From: Halomicrobium katesii DSM 19301
GTDB taxonomy: Archaea; Halobacteriota; Halobacteria; Halobacteriales; Haloarculaceae
Length of the DNA stretch: 64,000 nucleotides
Reading direction: 5' to 3'
NCBI RefSeq assembly: GCF_000379085.1
Contig: NZ_KB905378.1
Coordinates: 689,760 to 753,759 of the forward strand
Made by a program: the position numbers and the translations under genes. The notes under the pieces were generated by a model. It saw nothing but the letters and a program-made list of their open reading frames with translations. It did not search any database and was not told the DNA's origin. Every line of letters begins with the position of its first letter. Within the stretch, counting starts at the first letter, position 1. This document shows positions 24,349 to 32,389 of the stretch, one piece after another.

Positions 24349-24536
24349 GGAGCCAGAGGACCGTCGCGTGATTTTCGTTCGACAGAGTGGATCGGCCGGT
24401 CAGTCGGGGTGCAAACGACCTTTTGCATCGTCGGGTACCCTCGCTTCGCTCGCCCGGGTGCTGTTGCGCCGCGCTTCACCAGGACTGGTTAAAGAAGAGA
24501 GCCGATTCGCGCGAACTCGAACCCGATTGCGTCGCT

Positions 24537-24923
24537 TTAGGACTCGACGCCGGCCTCTGTGGCCAGCCCGTCGAGCAGGTACACCGCGCCGGTCTCGGTC
24601 GTCGCCAGGGGCACGTCGTGAACGTCGCAGATCCGCAGGAGCGCCGAGATGTCCGGTTCGTGTGGCTGGGCCGTCTGGGGATCCCGCAGGAAGACGATGC
24701 CGTCGATCCGGCCGTCGACGACCTCGGCACCGATCTGGGTGTCGCCCCCGACCGGTCCCGACTCCTTGCGCTCGACGGTCAGGTTCGTCTCCTCGGTGAT
24801 GCGCTTGCCGGTGGTGCCGGTCCCGACGAGTTCGAACGTCGAAAGCAGGTCCTCGTACTCCCGTGCCAGATCGATGATGTCGGGCTTCTTCTCGTCGTGT
24901 GCGATGAGCGCGACGCGCGTCAT
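24537..24923 (-). CDS. mgsA: Methylglyoxal synthase
   Basis: The 128-residue enzyme converts dihydroxyacetone phosphate to methylglyoxal and phosphate. The N-terminus [20 protein letters not shown] provides the nucleophile-bearing helix. The phosphate loop GTGTTGKRI, the catalytic segment [14 protein letters not shown] and [10 protein letters not shown] are diagnostic. Size is about the 130-150 usual for MgsA. It lies alone, convergent with the archaeosine operon. The 188-bp gap to queC contains a GAGCGAAGCGAGG-type hairpin and no gene. Confidence 0.92.
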   Translation of the reverse strand: MTRVALIAHDEKKPDIIDLAREYEDLLSTFELVGTGTTGKRITEETNLTVERKESGPVGGDTQIGAEVVDGRIDGIVFLRDPQTAQPHEPDISALLRICDVHDVPLATTETGAVYLLDGLATEAGVES

Positions 24924-24974
24924 AGCGAGTGGGTGGTACCCCTCGTCTATAGGTGTGATGCACGCCGCCGGGGA

Positions 24975-25238
24975 CTACTCGACGGCCACGTCGCCGTCGC
25001 TGGTGACGGTCACGTCGTACCCCTCGACCGCGAAGGTGATCGTCTCGCCGCTGCCGTTGACGACCGCGGCCAGCTCGTCGGCGTCGACGTAGCTCCCGAG
25101 ATCGTCGATCTCCGCCGCCGTCAGGTCGCTGCGCTCGGCCAGCGACTCGACGATCACGTCTTCGGCCGGCGTCGGACTGACCCACTCGTCCCCGGCGTCC
25201 CCACGAATCATGTACACTGTGCTGTCGTCCGAGTCCAT
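24975..25238 (-). CDS. HalOD1 output-domain protein
   Basis: The 87-residue acidic protein has the HalOD1 layout: a helix AEDVIVESLAERSDLTAAEID, then DLGSYVDADELAAVV, and a terminal beta hairpin ITFAVEGYDVTVTSDGDVAVE. HalOD1 domains are haloarchaeal signal-output modules often encoded alone. ATG at 25238 gives 87 residues; the open frame further upstream runs into a repeat-rich region and is not coding. No partner kinase is adjacent. Confidence 0.8.
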   Translation of the reverse strand: MDSDDSTVYMIRGDAGDEWVSPTPAEDVIVESLAERSDLTAAEIDDLGSYVDADELAAVVNGSGETITFAVEGYDVTVTSDGDVAVE

Positions 25239-25626
25239 ACACGGTCGAACGACCCCGACACATATAATCCGGTACGAGTAGTTTCTGGCTCTGAAACAAC
25301 CGGAAACAACGGCACTCGGCCTCGACAGCGAGCGTCGTGACTGGGCGAGCGAAAATAGGCCGGCCGCGAACAGCGCGTGCCGACCCAGTGACCAGACTGA
25401 CGAATCCGGGCAGCCGTTCTCGCAGTGTACGGGAGCCGCTGCCCTGGCATCACCTCCGAAGTGATGCAGTTGTGCGGTACACGGCACCGCATCATAGTTC
25501 TTTCGCCGACCGCGCGGCGTCGGAGTCGCGACCGACCGCGAGAGGGACAGCTGGCAATTCCATACTGCCACCTGTCCGTCCGGGTCGAGTCGCAACGACC
25601 GACCGCGAGAGGGACAGCTGGCAGTA
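25239..25626. other. Gene-free region rich in short inverted and direct repeats
   Basis: No gene is supported. The stretch holds GCATCAC/GTGATGC (around 25450-25470), a GCGGT/ACCGC hairpin, and the 28-bp direct repeat described separately. A CATATAATCC box at 25260-25269 lies near the HalOD1 start and is a likely promoter. Confidence 0.5.
25529..25623. repeat. 28-bp direct repeat with an inverted copy between
   Basis: CGACCGACCGCGAGAGGGAC followed by AGCTGGCA occurs exactly at 25529-25556 and again at 25596-25623. Between them ATACTGCCACCTGTCC is the near-perfect reverse complement of the shared GGACAGCTGGCAGTAT part. The middle piece can therefore pair with either flank. The array sits right after the stop of the dUTPase-like gene. 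Confidence 0.75.
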
Positions 25627-26091
25627 TCAGTCGAGTTTCTCGTGCTGGTAAGAACCCTCGTAGGTCTCCTCGTGGGCGGCCTCGGCGAGGACGAACTGTG
25701 CGATCCGGGCGTCCGATTCGAGTTCGATCTCGTGGTGGACTTCGAGCAGACCCTCGCCGCGGCCCTCGTAGCCGGCGTCCCAGACCGCGGTGTGGAGCAT
25801 ACAGGAGTTGCGCATCAGCGACGACCGCGGGTAGACGAAACCGACGTGGCCTTCGGGAACGGCAACGCGTTCAGCGTACTCGGCGACGTACGCGCCCGGT
25901 TCGAGCCGATAAACGCCGTCGTCGGGATCGATCTCCGTCCGGTCACCGACGTGCTTGTCGCCGCGTTCGATCCGACCCGGCTCGACCTGTTCGGACACCG
26001 CCGCGAGCGTCAGGTCGACGCCGTTGGGCTGGATCTGTTCGGGCCGCAGGTCACCCAGCGCCTCGGCGACGAAACGTCCGCTCTTGTACAT
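25627..26091 (-). CDS. dut: Deoxyuridine 5'-triphosphate nucleotidohydrolase (Dcd/Dut family)
   Basis: The 154-residue protein belongs to the trimeric dCTP deaminase/dUTPase superfamily. Motifs: NGVDLTLAAV near residue 24, VYRLEPGAYVAEYAERVAVPEGHVG, then PRSSLMRNSCMLHTAVWDAGYEG with the serine-arginine and aspartate of the active site. The C-terminal EGSYQHEKLD closes the neighbouring site. Shortness (154 residues against about 190 for Dcd) and loss of the deaminase helix favour dUTP hydrolysis. ATG at 26091 gives the standard MYKSGRFV start. Confidence 0.85.
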   Translation of the reverse strand: MYKSGRFVAEALGDLRPEQIQPNGVDLTLAAVSEQVEPGRIERGDKHVGDRTEIDPDDGVYRLEPGAYVAEYAERVAVPEGHVGFVYPRSSLMRNSCMLHTAVWDAGYEGRGEGLLEVHHEIELESDARIAQFVLAEAAHEETYEGSYQHEKLD

Positions 26092-26321
26092 GCCCCATCG
26101 GTCGGTAACCAGCGTGATGAGCCTTCCGAGACCGGCACGTCGAACCGGGGGACGCGAGGCGGATCCGGATGAACAATGGTTCGGATTTCCCGAGCAGTAT
26201 CGAACGATCGGCAAAGATCGTCGGCGAGAGTCACGAGAAACTGAGCAGATCCGGAAGCTAACGGGCACAAAAGGCCACAATTCGGCAGCCACCGCTCGAA
26301 AACTCGCGGGAATACGCGGGA

Positions 26322-26328
26322 TTTATAC
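26322..26328 (+). promoter_or_regulatory. TATA box of the aconitase gene
   Basis: TTTATAC lies 27-33 bp upstream of the ATG at 26355, within otherwise GC-rich DNA. The spacing indicates a leaderless or near-leaderless mRNA. Confidence 0.65.
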
Positions 26329-26354
26329 GCGCGCGCCGTCGACTCACGGACGTT

Positions 26355-28331
26355 ATGGGACAGACGCTCACGGAGAAAATCCTCGACGATCACCTCGTCG
26401 AAGGCGAACTCACGCCCGGCGAGGAGATCGGGATCGAGATCGATCAGGTGCTGACACAGGACACGACTGGAACGCTCGTGTGGCTCCAGTTCGAAGCGCT
26501 GGGGCTCGAAGAGGTCCAGACGGAACTGGCCGCACAGTACTGTGACCACCAGACCTACCAGTTCGACTTCAAGAACACGGACGACCACCGCTTCCTGCGC
26601 TCGGCCGCTGGGACCTTCGGTGCCCACTTCTCCCGGCCCGGCAACGGTATCTGTCACAACGTCCACAAGGAGAACTTCGCCGCGCCCGGCAAGACGATGC
26701 TCGGCTCGGACTCCCACACGCCGACCCCTGGCGGACTGGGCGAGCTCGCGATCGGCTCGGGCGGCCTCGACGTGGCCGTCGCCATGGGTGGCGGTGCCTA
26801 CTACATCGACATGCCCGAGGTCGTCAACGTCCGCCTGGAAGGCGAGTTGCCCGAGTGGGCGACCGCCAAGGACGTCATCCTCGAACTGCTCCGCCGGCTC
26901 TCGGTCAAGGGCGGCGTCGGCAAGGTGCTCGAATACACCGGCCCCGGCGTCGAGAGCCTGACCGTCCCCGAGCGGACGACCATCACCAACATGGGGACCG
27001 AGCTCGGTGCGACCACCTCGATCTTCCCGACCGACGAGAACACGGAGGACTACCTCTCGCGCCTCGGTCGCGACGAGGAGTACGTCGAGCTCCAGCCCGA
27101 CGACGACGCCGAGTACGCCGACGAGATCGTCGTCGACCTCTCGGACCTCGAACCGCTCATCGCACAGCCGTCCATGCCCGACAACGTCGTCCCGGTCGAA
27201 GAGGTCGAGGGCGTCGACGTCGAGCAGGTCATGATCGGCTCCTGTACGAACGGTGCCTACGAGGACATTCTGCCCTCGGCGAAGATGCTGGAGGACCGCA
27301 ACGTCGACAAGAAGACCGAGATGATCGTCGCGCCCGGCTCCAAGCAGGCCTCCGAGATGCTGGCCCGTGAGGGCTGGACCGCGGAGATGATGGCCGCTGG
27401 CGTCAACTTCTCGGAAGCAACGTGCGGTGCCTGTATCGGCATCGGCCACGTCCCGGCTTCGGACTCGGTCTCGCTGCGGACGTTCAACCGCAACTTCGAG
27501 GGTCGCTCCGGTATCGAGGACGACTCCGTCTACCTCTGTTCGCCGGAGGTCGCCACCGCGGCGGCACTCAAAGGCGAGATCGTCGACCCGCGCAACCTCG
27601 CCGACGAACTCGGCGATCTGGACGCGCCGGGCATCGAGCTGCCCGACGAGTACATCGGCAACTCCGAGTCGGACCTCATCGCGCCCGACGAGGCCGTCGA
27701 CGACGAGCTCATCAAGGGCCCGAACATCGGCGACGTGCCGCTGAAGGACCCGCTGGGACCGGATATCCATGGTGAGACGCTCCTCAAGATGGAGGACAAC
27801 ATCACCACCGACCACATCATCCCGGCGACGGCGGACATCCTCAAGTTCCGCTCGAACATCGACAAGCTCTCTGACTTCACGCTCTCGCGTGTCGACGACA
27901 CCTTCGCACAGCGCGCGAAGGACAACGACGGCGGCGTCCTCGTCGCAGGCGAGAACTACGGCCAGGGCTCCTCGCGCGAACACGCGGCCCTCTGTCCGAT
28001 GTATCTCGGCATCGACGCCGTCCTCGCACAGAGCTTCGCCCGCATCCACAAGGCGAACCTCTTCAACTTCGGGATCGTTCCCCTGGAGATCGACGCGGAC
28101 ACCTACGAGCAGATCGAGCAGGGCGACGACGTCGAGATCGTCACCGACGTGGCCGACGCCATCCAGTCCGGCGAGACGGAGTTCACGATCCGTGTCGACG
28201 ACGACTGGGAAGCAAGCGCCACGCTGGACGCCTCCGATCGCGAGCGCCGGTTCCTCGCCTCCGGTGGCAAGCTCACCCACACGAAACAGCAGTACGAGGA
28301 CGACAGCGGCGCTGCGCCCGCGGACGATTAG
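26355..28331 (+). CDS. acn: Aconitate hydratase
   Basis: The 658-residue enzyme interconverts citrate and isocitrate in the TCA cycle. The [4Fe-4S] ligands are the cysteine of IGSCTNGAYEDI and the pair in ATCGACIGIGH. The substrate serine-arginine set includes GSDSHTPTPGGLG and GQGSSREHAAL. The swivel domain (MEDNITTDHIIPAT) lies at the C-terminus. At 658 residues it resembles the shorter archaeal/mitochondrial-type aconitases rather than the roughly 900-residue AcnA. A strong TATA box precedes it and a T-rich terminator follows. It is monocistronic. Confidence 0.95.
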   Translation: MGQTLTEKILDDHLVEGELTPGEEIGIEIDQVLTQDTTGTLVWLQFEALGLEEVQTELAAQYCDHQTYQFDFKNTDDHRFLRSAAGTFGAHFSRPGNGICHNVHKENFAAPGKTMLGSDSHTPTPGGLGELAIGSGGLDVAVAMGGGAYYIDMPEVVNVRLEGELPEWATAKDVILELLRRLSVKGGVGKVLEYTGPGVESLTVPERTTITNMGTELGATTSIFPTDENTEDYLSRLGRDEEYVELQPDDDAEYADEIVVDLSDLEPLIAQPSMPDNVVPVEEVEGVDVEQVMIGSCTNGAYEDILPSAKMLEDRNVDKKTEMIVAPGSKQASEMLAREGWTAEMMAAGVNFSEATCGACIGIGHVPASDSVSLRTFNRNFEGRSGIEDDSVYLCSPEVATAAALKGEIVDPRNLADELGDLDAPGIELPDEYIGNSESDLIAPDEAVDDELIKGPNIGDVPLKDPLGPDIHGETLLKMEDNITTDHIIPATADILKFRSNIDKLSDFTLSRVDDTFAQRAKDNDGGVLVAGENYGQGSSREHAALCPMYLGIDAVLAQSFARIHKANLFNFGIVPLEIDADTYEQIEQGDDVEIVTDVADAIQSGETEFTIRVDDDWEASATLDASDRERRFLASGGKLTHTKQQYEDDSGAAPADD

Positions 28332-28339
28332 AGCGAGGG

Positions 28340-28480
28340 GCGCTGTGAGCGTAGCGAACAGCGGCCCTCGTCAGTGCGAGCGGGAGTGAGCGAAGCGAAC
28401 GACACGCGAGCAGCGGGGGGCGTCGCAACTGAAAGGAGCGACGGCCCTCGCTATTGCGAGCGCGACGGCACTCACACTTC
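28340..28480. repeat. GAGCGTAGCGA-type palindromic repeats downstream of acn
   Basis: The sequence repeats GGCCCTCG-N-TGCGAGCG twice (around 28370 and 28443) and holds hairpins of the GCTGTGAGCGTAGCGAACAGC type. Similar GAGCGAAGCGAG motifs occur at 12698-12753 and near 24450. These resemble REP-like sequences common between haloarchaeal genes. They precede the T-run at 28481 and may help end acn transcription. Confidence 0.5.
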
Positions 28481-28492
28481 GTTTTTCTTTTG
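28481..28492 (+). terminator. T-rich terminator after acn
   Basis: GTTTTTCTTTTG follows about 150 bp of palindromic sequence after the acn stop and matches the T-tract terminators of archaea. Confidence 0.5.
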
Positions 28493-28561
28493 GGAGCGCG
28501 ACCAGACGCGGGGGTGGCCGGAAGGCCGAATCTTGATACGCGCGGCCTCGACAGTCGGTGT

Positions 28562-29728
28562 ATGGGCACGTTCCGTAGCGTCACCGAAGACGAGCGGGCG
28601 ACACACCAGCGGATCAAAGATCACGTCTGGGGGGACGGCGGCGTCCCCGATCCGGACGAGGCGGTGCCGCGGGCGCTGGGCGAGCGGTGGGCCTACGTCG
28701 AAGGCGGGCGGTTCCGCTCGATCTGTGCGCTGCTGGAGATCGACGTGCGTCTCGCGGGGGAATGGCGCACCATCGGCGGGATCAGGGGGTTCGTCACGCC
28801 GCCGGAGCACCGCGGGCAGGGATACGGACGGCGGCTCCTGCGCGGGGCCGTCGCGGAGTTCGCCGACCGCGGACTGTCCTACGCGGTCCTGTGGCCCGCG
28901 TCGATCGACTACTACCGAGAGCGAGGCTGGGGACTGGTCCACACGGAGACCGCCTACGCCTTCCCACCGGATGCGATGGCAGATCCCGGCCCAGCGGGAC
29001 GCTTCGAGCGCGTCGGTCCGGACGACTTCGGACGCCTCGAAGCGGTGTGGGAGGCCGACGCCAGCGACTACGAGCTGGCGCTTCGACGGACCGAGCGGTG
29101 GTGGCGCGAGCGCGTGCTCGACGACGCGTGGGCCTACACCTGGACGGCGGACGGGGACGACGAGCCCGCGGGCTACGTCGTCTACAGGCTCGACCGCGAC
29201 GCCGAGACGCTGACCGTCGAAGAGCTGGCCACCCGGAGCGAGCGGGCGCGCCGACAGCTGCTTGGCTTCCTCGAACGCCACGCTCCACAGGCCGACCGCG
29301 TGGAGTGGGAGTGTCCGCGGGAACGACGGCTGCTGAGAGAGGCCGCCGACCCCGACGCCGTCGAGGCGTCGGTCGAGCCGGGAGCGAGCGGATACGTCGT
29401 CGACGTACCGACGGCGATCGAGGCGCTCCCCGCCGAGCGAGGGCCGGCGAAGGCGGTGACGATCGAGGTGACCGATCCGCTCGCGCCCCGCAACGACGGG
29501 CGGTTTCGAGTCGAACCGGACATGACGTGTCGGCCGCTCGAAACCGGAGCGACGATCGACGATCCCGGTCTCGTGGTCGACGCCGCCGTCCTGGCGCAGT
29601 TGTACGTCGGAACGCTGTCGATCGAGACGGCGGCGGCCCGCGAGATCGTGACTGCGACCGACGACGCCGTGGCTGCGCTGAGCGAGACGTTCGGAGCGCG
29701 GGACGTGTACGTGAGCGATTTCTTCTAG
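28562..29728 (+). CDS. Eis-like GNAT N-acetyltransferase
   Basis: The 388-residue protein has the three-part Eis layout: an N-terminal GNAT domain with GGIRGFVTPPEHRGQGYGRRLLRGAV (acetyl-CoA binding near residue 80), a second degenerate GNAT domain about 150-270 (FERVGPDDFGRLEAVWEADA), and a C-terminal SCP2-like domain ending with the carboxylate-bearing DVYVSDFF. Eis proteins acetylate aminoglycosides or other amines; here the true substrate is unknown. ATG at 28562 is used. The longer frame upstream overlaps the acn repeats. Confidence 0.87.
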   Translation: MGTFRSVTEDERATHQRIKDHVWGDGGVPDPDEAVPRALGERWAYVEGGRFRSICALLEIDVRLAGEWRTIGGIRGFVTPPEHRGQGYGRRLLRGAVAEFADRGLSYAVLWPASIDYYRERGWGLVHTETAYAFPPDAMADPGPAGRFERVGPDDFGRLEAVWEADASDYELALRRTERWWRERVLDDAWAYTWTADGDDEPAGYVVYRLDRDAETLTVEELATRSERARRQLLGFLERHAPQADRVEWECPRERRLLREAADPDAVEASVEPGASGYVVDVPTAIEALPAERGPAKAVTIEVTDPLAPRNDGRFRVEPDMTCRPLETGATIDDPGLVVDAAVLAQLYVGTLSIETAAAREIVTATDDAVAALSETFGARDVYVSDFF

Positions 29729-30035
29729 TGGTGTCGGTGGGTACCGGTTCGAGAGAGCCGCGACGCTGTGGTCGCGAGAGCGGTCACAGAGAGCGAGTCG
29801 CCAAAACGAAAGTGGGGTGGGATGGTTGGGGGGATGTGGGGGTAGCACCCAGTTGGGTGCGTTTACTCTTGCGTCCTTGATAGTTAAGAGCTTTTTGGCA
29901 CGATGTGAGACGTACACGCCGGTCGCAGGAGCGAACATGTCGTGTCTCGGTGGGCCCGAGAATAGAGGGTGTGTCGATCACCGGGAACCCCGGAGGCCGC
30001 CATCCATTAGTGAGCCCGCGACGTAGAGAGCGGCA
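29729..30035. other. Intergenic region with G-rich tract and hairpin, no gene
   Basis: No protein gene is visible. AAAACGAAAG is followed by a five-run G-tract (29814-29842), then a hairpin with GCACCC/GGGTGC arms (29845-29860) and an AT-rich TAGTTAAGAGCTTTTT (29881-29896). The order G-tract then hairpin is the same as at 3173-3216. The AT-rich part may be a promoter for the rimI-like gene or a terminator. Confidence 0.45.
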
Positions 30036-30527
30036 GTGACGACCGTTCCCGACAGCGATACGGAGCCGCCGACGGTCCGTCCCGCAACGCGGTCGGACCT
30101 GCTGGCGGTCCATCGGATCGAGTCGGCCTCGTTCCCACAGCCCTGGCCGTTCTCCGCGTTCGAGAGCTACGTCGGCGAACCCGGCTTCCTGGTCGCTGTC
30201 GACGAGCGCGACGACGACCCCGAACTGCTGGGTTACGTCGTCGCCGACACCGTCCCCAACCACGGGACGCCGCTTGGCCACGTCAAGGACCTCGCGGTCG
30301 AGGAAGCGTACCGCGGACAGGGGATCGGTCGACGACTGCTCCGGCGTGCCATCGGCGTGCTCGAAGACGCCGGAACGGGCTCGGTCAAGCTCGAAGTCCG
30401 GGCCACCAACACGGCCGCGCGCTCGCTGTACCGGTCGTTCGGCTTCGAACACCGCCGGACGATCCCCAACTACTACGGCAACGGCGAGGACGCACTGGTG
30501 ATGATCCGGGCGCTGGACGACGGGTGA
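30036..30527 (+). CDS. rimI: Ribosomal-protein-alanine acetyltransferase (RimI-like GNAT)
   Basis: The 163-residue protein has the RimI/Ard1 layout: VRPATRSDLLAVHRIESASFPQPWPFSAFES at the start, LAVEEAYRGQGIGRRLLRRAI as acetyl-CoA site, LEVRATNTAARSLYRSFGFEHR with the conserved asparagine, and YYGNGEDALVM at the end. In archaea such enzymes acetylate protein N-termini. Start GTG at 30036. The next gene, DUF5810, begins 38 bp after its stop and may be co-transcribed. Confidence 0.88.
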   Translation: MTTVPDSDTEPPTVRPATRSDLLAVHRIESASFPQPWPFSAFESYVGEPGFLVAVDERDDDPELLGYVVADTVPNHGTPLGHVKDLAVEEAYRGQGIGRRLLRRAIGVLEDAGTGSVKLEVRATNTAARSLYRSFGFEHRRTIPNYYGNGEDALVMIRALDDG

Positions 30528-30565
30528 TCGACAGTTTATACCCGTCTCGGGCACGCTGTCCTCGT

Positions 30566-30952
30566 ATGGGCTATGCCTGCCCCGTCTGCGAGGAGCCACA
30601 GGCCGACGCCGGCCATCTGGCGAACCACCTCGCGTTCACGGCGCTGACCGGCGGCGACGACCACGAGGACTGGCTCGACGAGCACGTTCCCGAGTGGGGC
30701 GGGTTCGGCGAGGACGAACTGGCCGCCGAGGTGGTCGAACTGGCCGAGGAGGCGGAGTTTCCCTTCGAGGCCGACGGCCACGACCACCGGCACGAGCACG
30801 ATCACGGCCAGGGGGTCGACCCCCAGCAGGCCCGTCAGCGCGCCACCGGCGAGCTGGACGACGAGGCCGAGTCGATCCTGCGCGAGGCCCGCGAGATGAC
30901 CGAGTCGATGCACGACGAGGACGACACGAGCGACGCAGACGAAACCGAGTAG
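30566..30952 (+). CDS. DUF5810 family zinc-binding protein
   Basis: The 128-residue protein starts MGYACPVCEEPQADAGHLANHLAFTAL. The CPVC pair and the two histidines of HLANHLAF form a C2H2-like zinc site. The middle is acidic with a histidine cluster (DGHDHRHEHDHG, about 83-94) that may bind metal too. The C-terminal helix (EAESILREAREMTESMH) is charged. It matches the haloarchaeal DUF5810 family and, as in other genomes, is followed by DUF5809. Function unknown. Confidence 0.85.
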   Translation: MGYACPVCEEPQADAGHLANHLAFTALTGGDDHEDWLDEHVPEWGGFGEDELAAEVVELAEEAEFPFEADGHDHRHEHDHGQGVDPQQARQRATGELDDEAESILREAREMTESMHDEDDTSDADETE

Positions 30953-30975
30953 TCCCCGCCAGACCAAGCGGGGGT

Positions 30976-31389
30976 ATGCACACCGAGGGGACGTTTCTAC
31001 CGGAGACCGCCCGAGAGGCACGCGAGCGCTACGAGGCGCTGGGCTCGACGGCACAGGTCGTCGTCAAGGCCGTCGCCAAGTCGATGGCGTTCGACAGCGA
31101 GGAGTACGACGAGCGGGTGACCAGCGACGTCGTCGAGACGGCCCGCGAAGCCATGTTCGGCGAGGAGCTGGCGGTCCGTGTCGGCACCGCGGCGGAGTTC
31201 GAGGAGTGGCGCGAGACGGCCGACCACGAGGTCGAGGTCTTGGGTGCCGACACCGTCGACGCCGTCGCCTGGCACGCCCCGCCGTTCGCCGAGACCGCCG
31301 TCGCGGCGACGTTCCAGGAGGAGGAAGCGGCCGCCGTCGCGACGCTGCGCCGACAGGCCGTCGCTCGGATCTACCAGGACGTGGTCTGA
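30976..31389 (+). CDS. DUF5809 family protein
   Basis: The 137-residue protein has the DUF5809 signature MHTEGTFLPETAREARERYEALG and continues as helix-strand units with the conserved block WHAPPFAETAVAATFQEEEAAAVATLRRQAV. No catalytic motif is visible. It starts 24 bp after the DUF5810 gene, and its TGA overlaps the ATG of the next gene (TGATG), so these genes form an operon. Confidence 0.85.
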   Translation: MHTEGTFLPETAREARERYEALGSTAQVVVKAVAKSMAFDSEEYDERVTSDVVETAREAMFGEELAVRVGTAAEFEEWRETADHEVEVLGADTVDAVAWHAPPFAETAVAATFQEEEAAAVATLRRQAVARIYQDVV

Positions 31390-31826
31390 TGCGGACAGTC
31401 ACCCGGAACCTCCTGCTCGGTATCGGGGTCGTCCTGGTCCTCTTGCTCGCGCTGGGGGCAGCGCCGTCGCTGCTTCGCAGCGGCGATCCCTACTACGTGA
31501 GTGCGACGCCGATCGGCGAGGTCGACGACAGCGAGGCGAACCTCACGAGCGGCCCGAACGCGACGGCCGTCGGCGGCGACACCCTCTCGGAGCGGACTCA
31601 TCCGTTCACGACGACGGCACTCGCCGACGCGGGCGCGAATCAGACGGGCTACTCTGAGCCCTACTGGCGCGGTCCAGTCGGGATCAAGGGCGCGTTCACG
31701 CACTCGCCGTTCGACGAACTGGCGGCGCTACGGCAGCGCAACCCACGGGCGGCCGACGGCGAGTCGGTGCGACTGGCACACAACGGGACGCTTTATCGCG
31801 TCGGCGTCACACAGGATCGAGCATGA
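31389..31826 (+). CDS. Membrane-anchored exported protein of unknown function
   Basis: The 145-residue product has a basic start and one hydrophobic helix (LLLGIGVVLVLLLALGAAPSLL), then an extracellular domain with several N-glycosylation-type sites (NLT, NAT, NQT, NGT). Segment TPIGEVDDSEANLTSG is strand-rich. I do not recognise the family. Start overlaps the DUF5809 stop by one base, and its own stop overlaps the start of the NUDIX gene (ATGA), so it belongs to the same operon. Confidence 0.75.
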   Translation: MRTVTRNLLLGIGVVLVLLLALGAAPSLLRSGDPYYVSATPIGEVDDSEANLTSGPNATAVGGDTLSERTHPFTTTALADAGANQTGYSEPYWRGPVGIKGAFTHSPFDELAALRQRNPRAADGESVRLAHNGTLYRVGVTQDRA

Positions 31827-32389
31827 GCCCGGATTCGAACCCCGAGCCGAGCCGCCAGCCGAGCCACGAGTGGCCGATCGTCGACTCCGAGACAGAGTAC
31901 GAGACCGGCTGGTACACCGGCGGCTACGATCGCGTCCAACAGCCGGACGGGAGCGAGAAGTCCTACTACTGGGCGGAGCTGCCCGACGCCGTCGTGGTGG
32001 TCGCTCGCAGCGGCGACGAACTGATCCTGGTCGACCAGTACCGGCCGACGATCCGCGAGCAGTGTCTCGAGCTGCCGGCGGGCATCGTCGAGGACGGCGA
32101 GTCCTACACCGAGGCGGGCCGGCGCGAACTCCGCGAGGAGACCGGTTTCGATGCCGCCGGCGTCTCCCTGCTGGAGGCGTTCTGGTGTTCGACCGGCGTC
32201 CTCAGACACCGGCGAGGGATCGTCTTCGCCGAGGGGCTGGAACCGGTCGAGTCGGATCTCGACGACAACGAGTTCCTCACAGTCACGACCGTCCCGATCG
32301 CGGACGCGCTGGACGTGGCCCGCCGCGAACCGGCCAACGACGCCACGATCGAGGGGATCTTGCTCGCGCGAGCGGAGGGGCTATTGTGA
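31823..32389 (+). CDS. NUDIX hydrolase, ADP-ribose pyrophosphatase-like (first of a pair)
   Basis: The 188-residue protein has the Nudix box GIVEDGESYTEAGRRELREETGF, fitting G-x5-E-x7-REL-x-EE-x-G, near residue 85. The preceding LVDQYRPTIREQCLELPAG matches ADP-ribose or nucleoside diphosphate-sugar pyrophosphatases. The N-terminal strand block (VDSETEYETGWYTGGYDRVQQPDGS) provides the dimer interface. Its stop is overlapped by the GTG start of a second, related NUDIX gene, so the two probably arose by tandem duplication. Confidence 0.9.
   Translation: MSPDSNPEPSRQPSHEWPIVDSETEYETGWYTGGYDRVQQPDGSEKSYYWAELPDAVVVVARSGDELILVDQYRPTIREQCLELPAGIVEDGESYTEAGRRELREETGFDAAGVSLLEAFWCSTGVLRHRRGIVFAEGLEPVESDLDDNEFLTVTTVPIADALDVARREPANDATIEGILLARAEGLL

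Noticed and set aside
25529..25623. Possible CRISPR repeats
   Set aside because: Only two direct copies with an inverted copy between; no array, no regular spacers, no cas genes.
26010..28280. 756-residue open frame antisense to aconitase
   Set aside because: The plus-strand gene has every aconitase motif. The antisense translation is a valine/arginine/aspartate-rich shadow.
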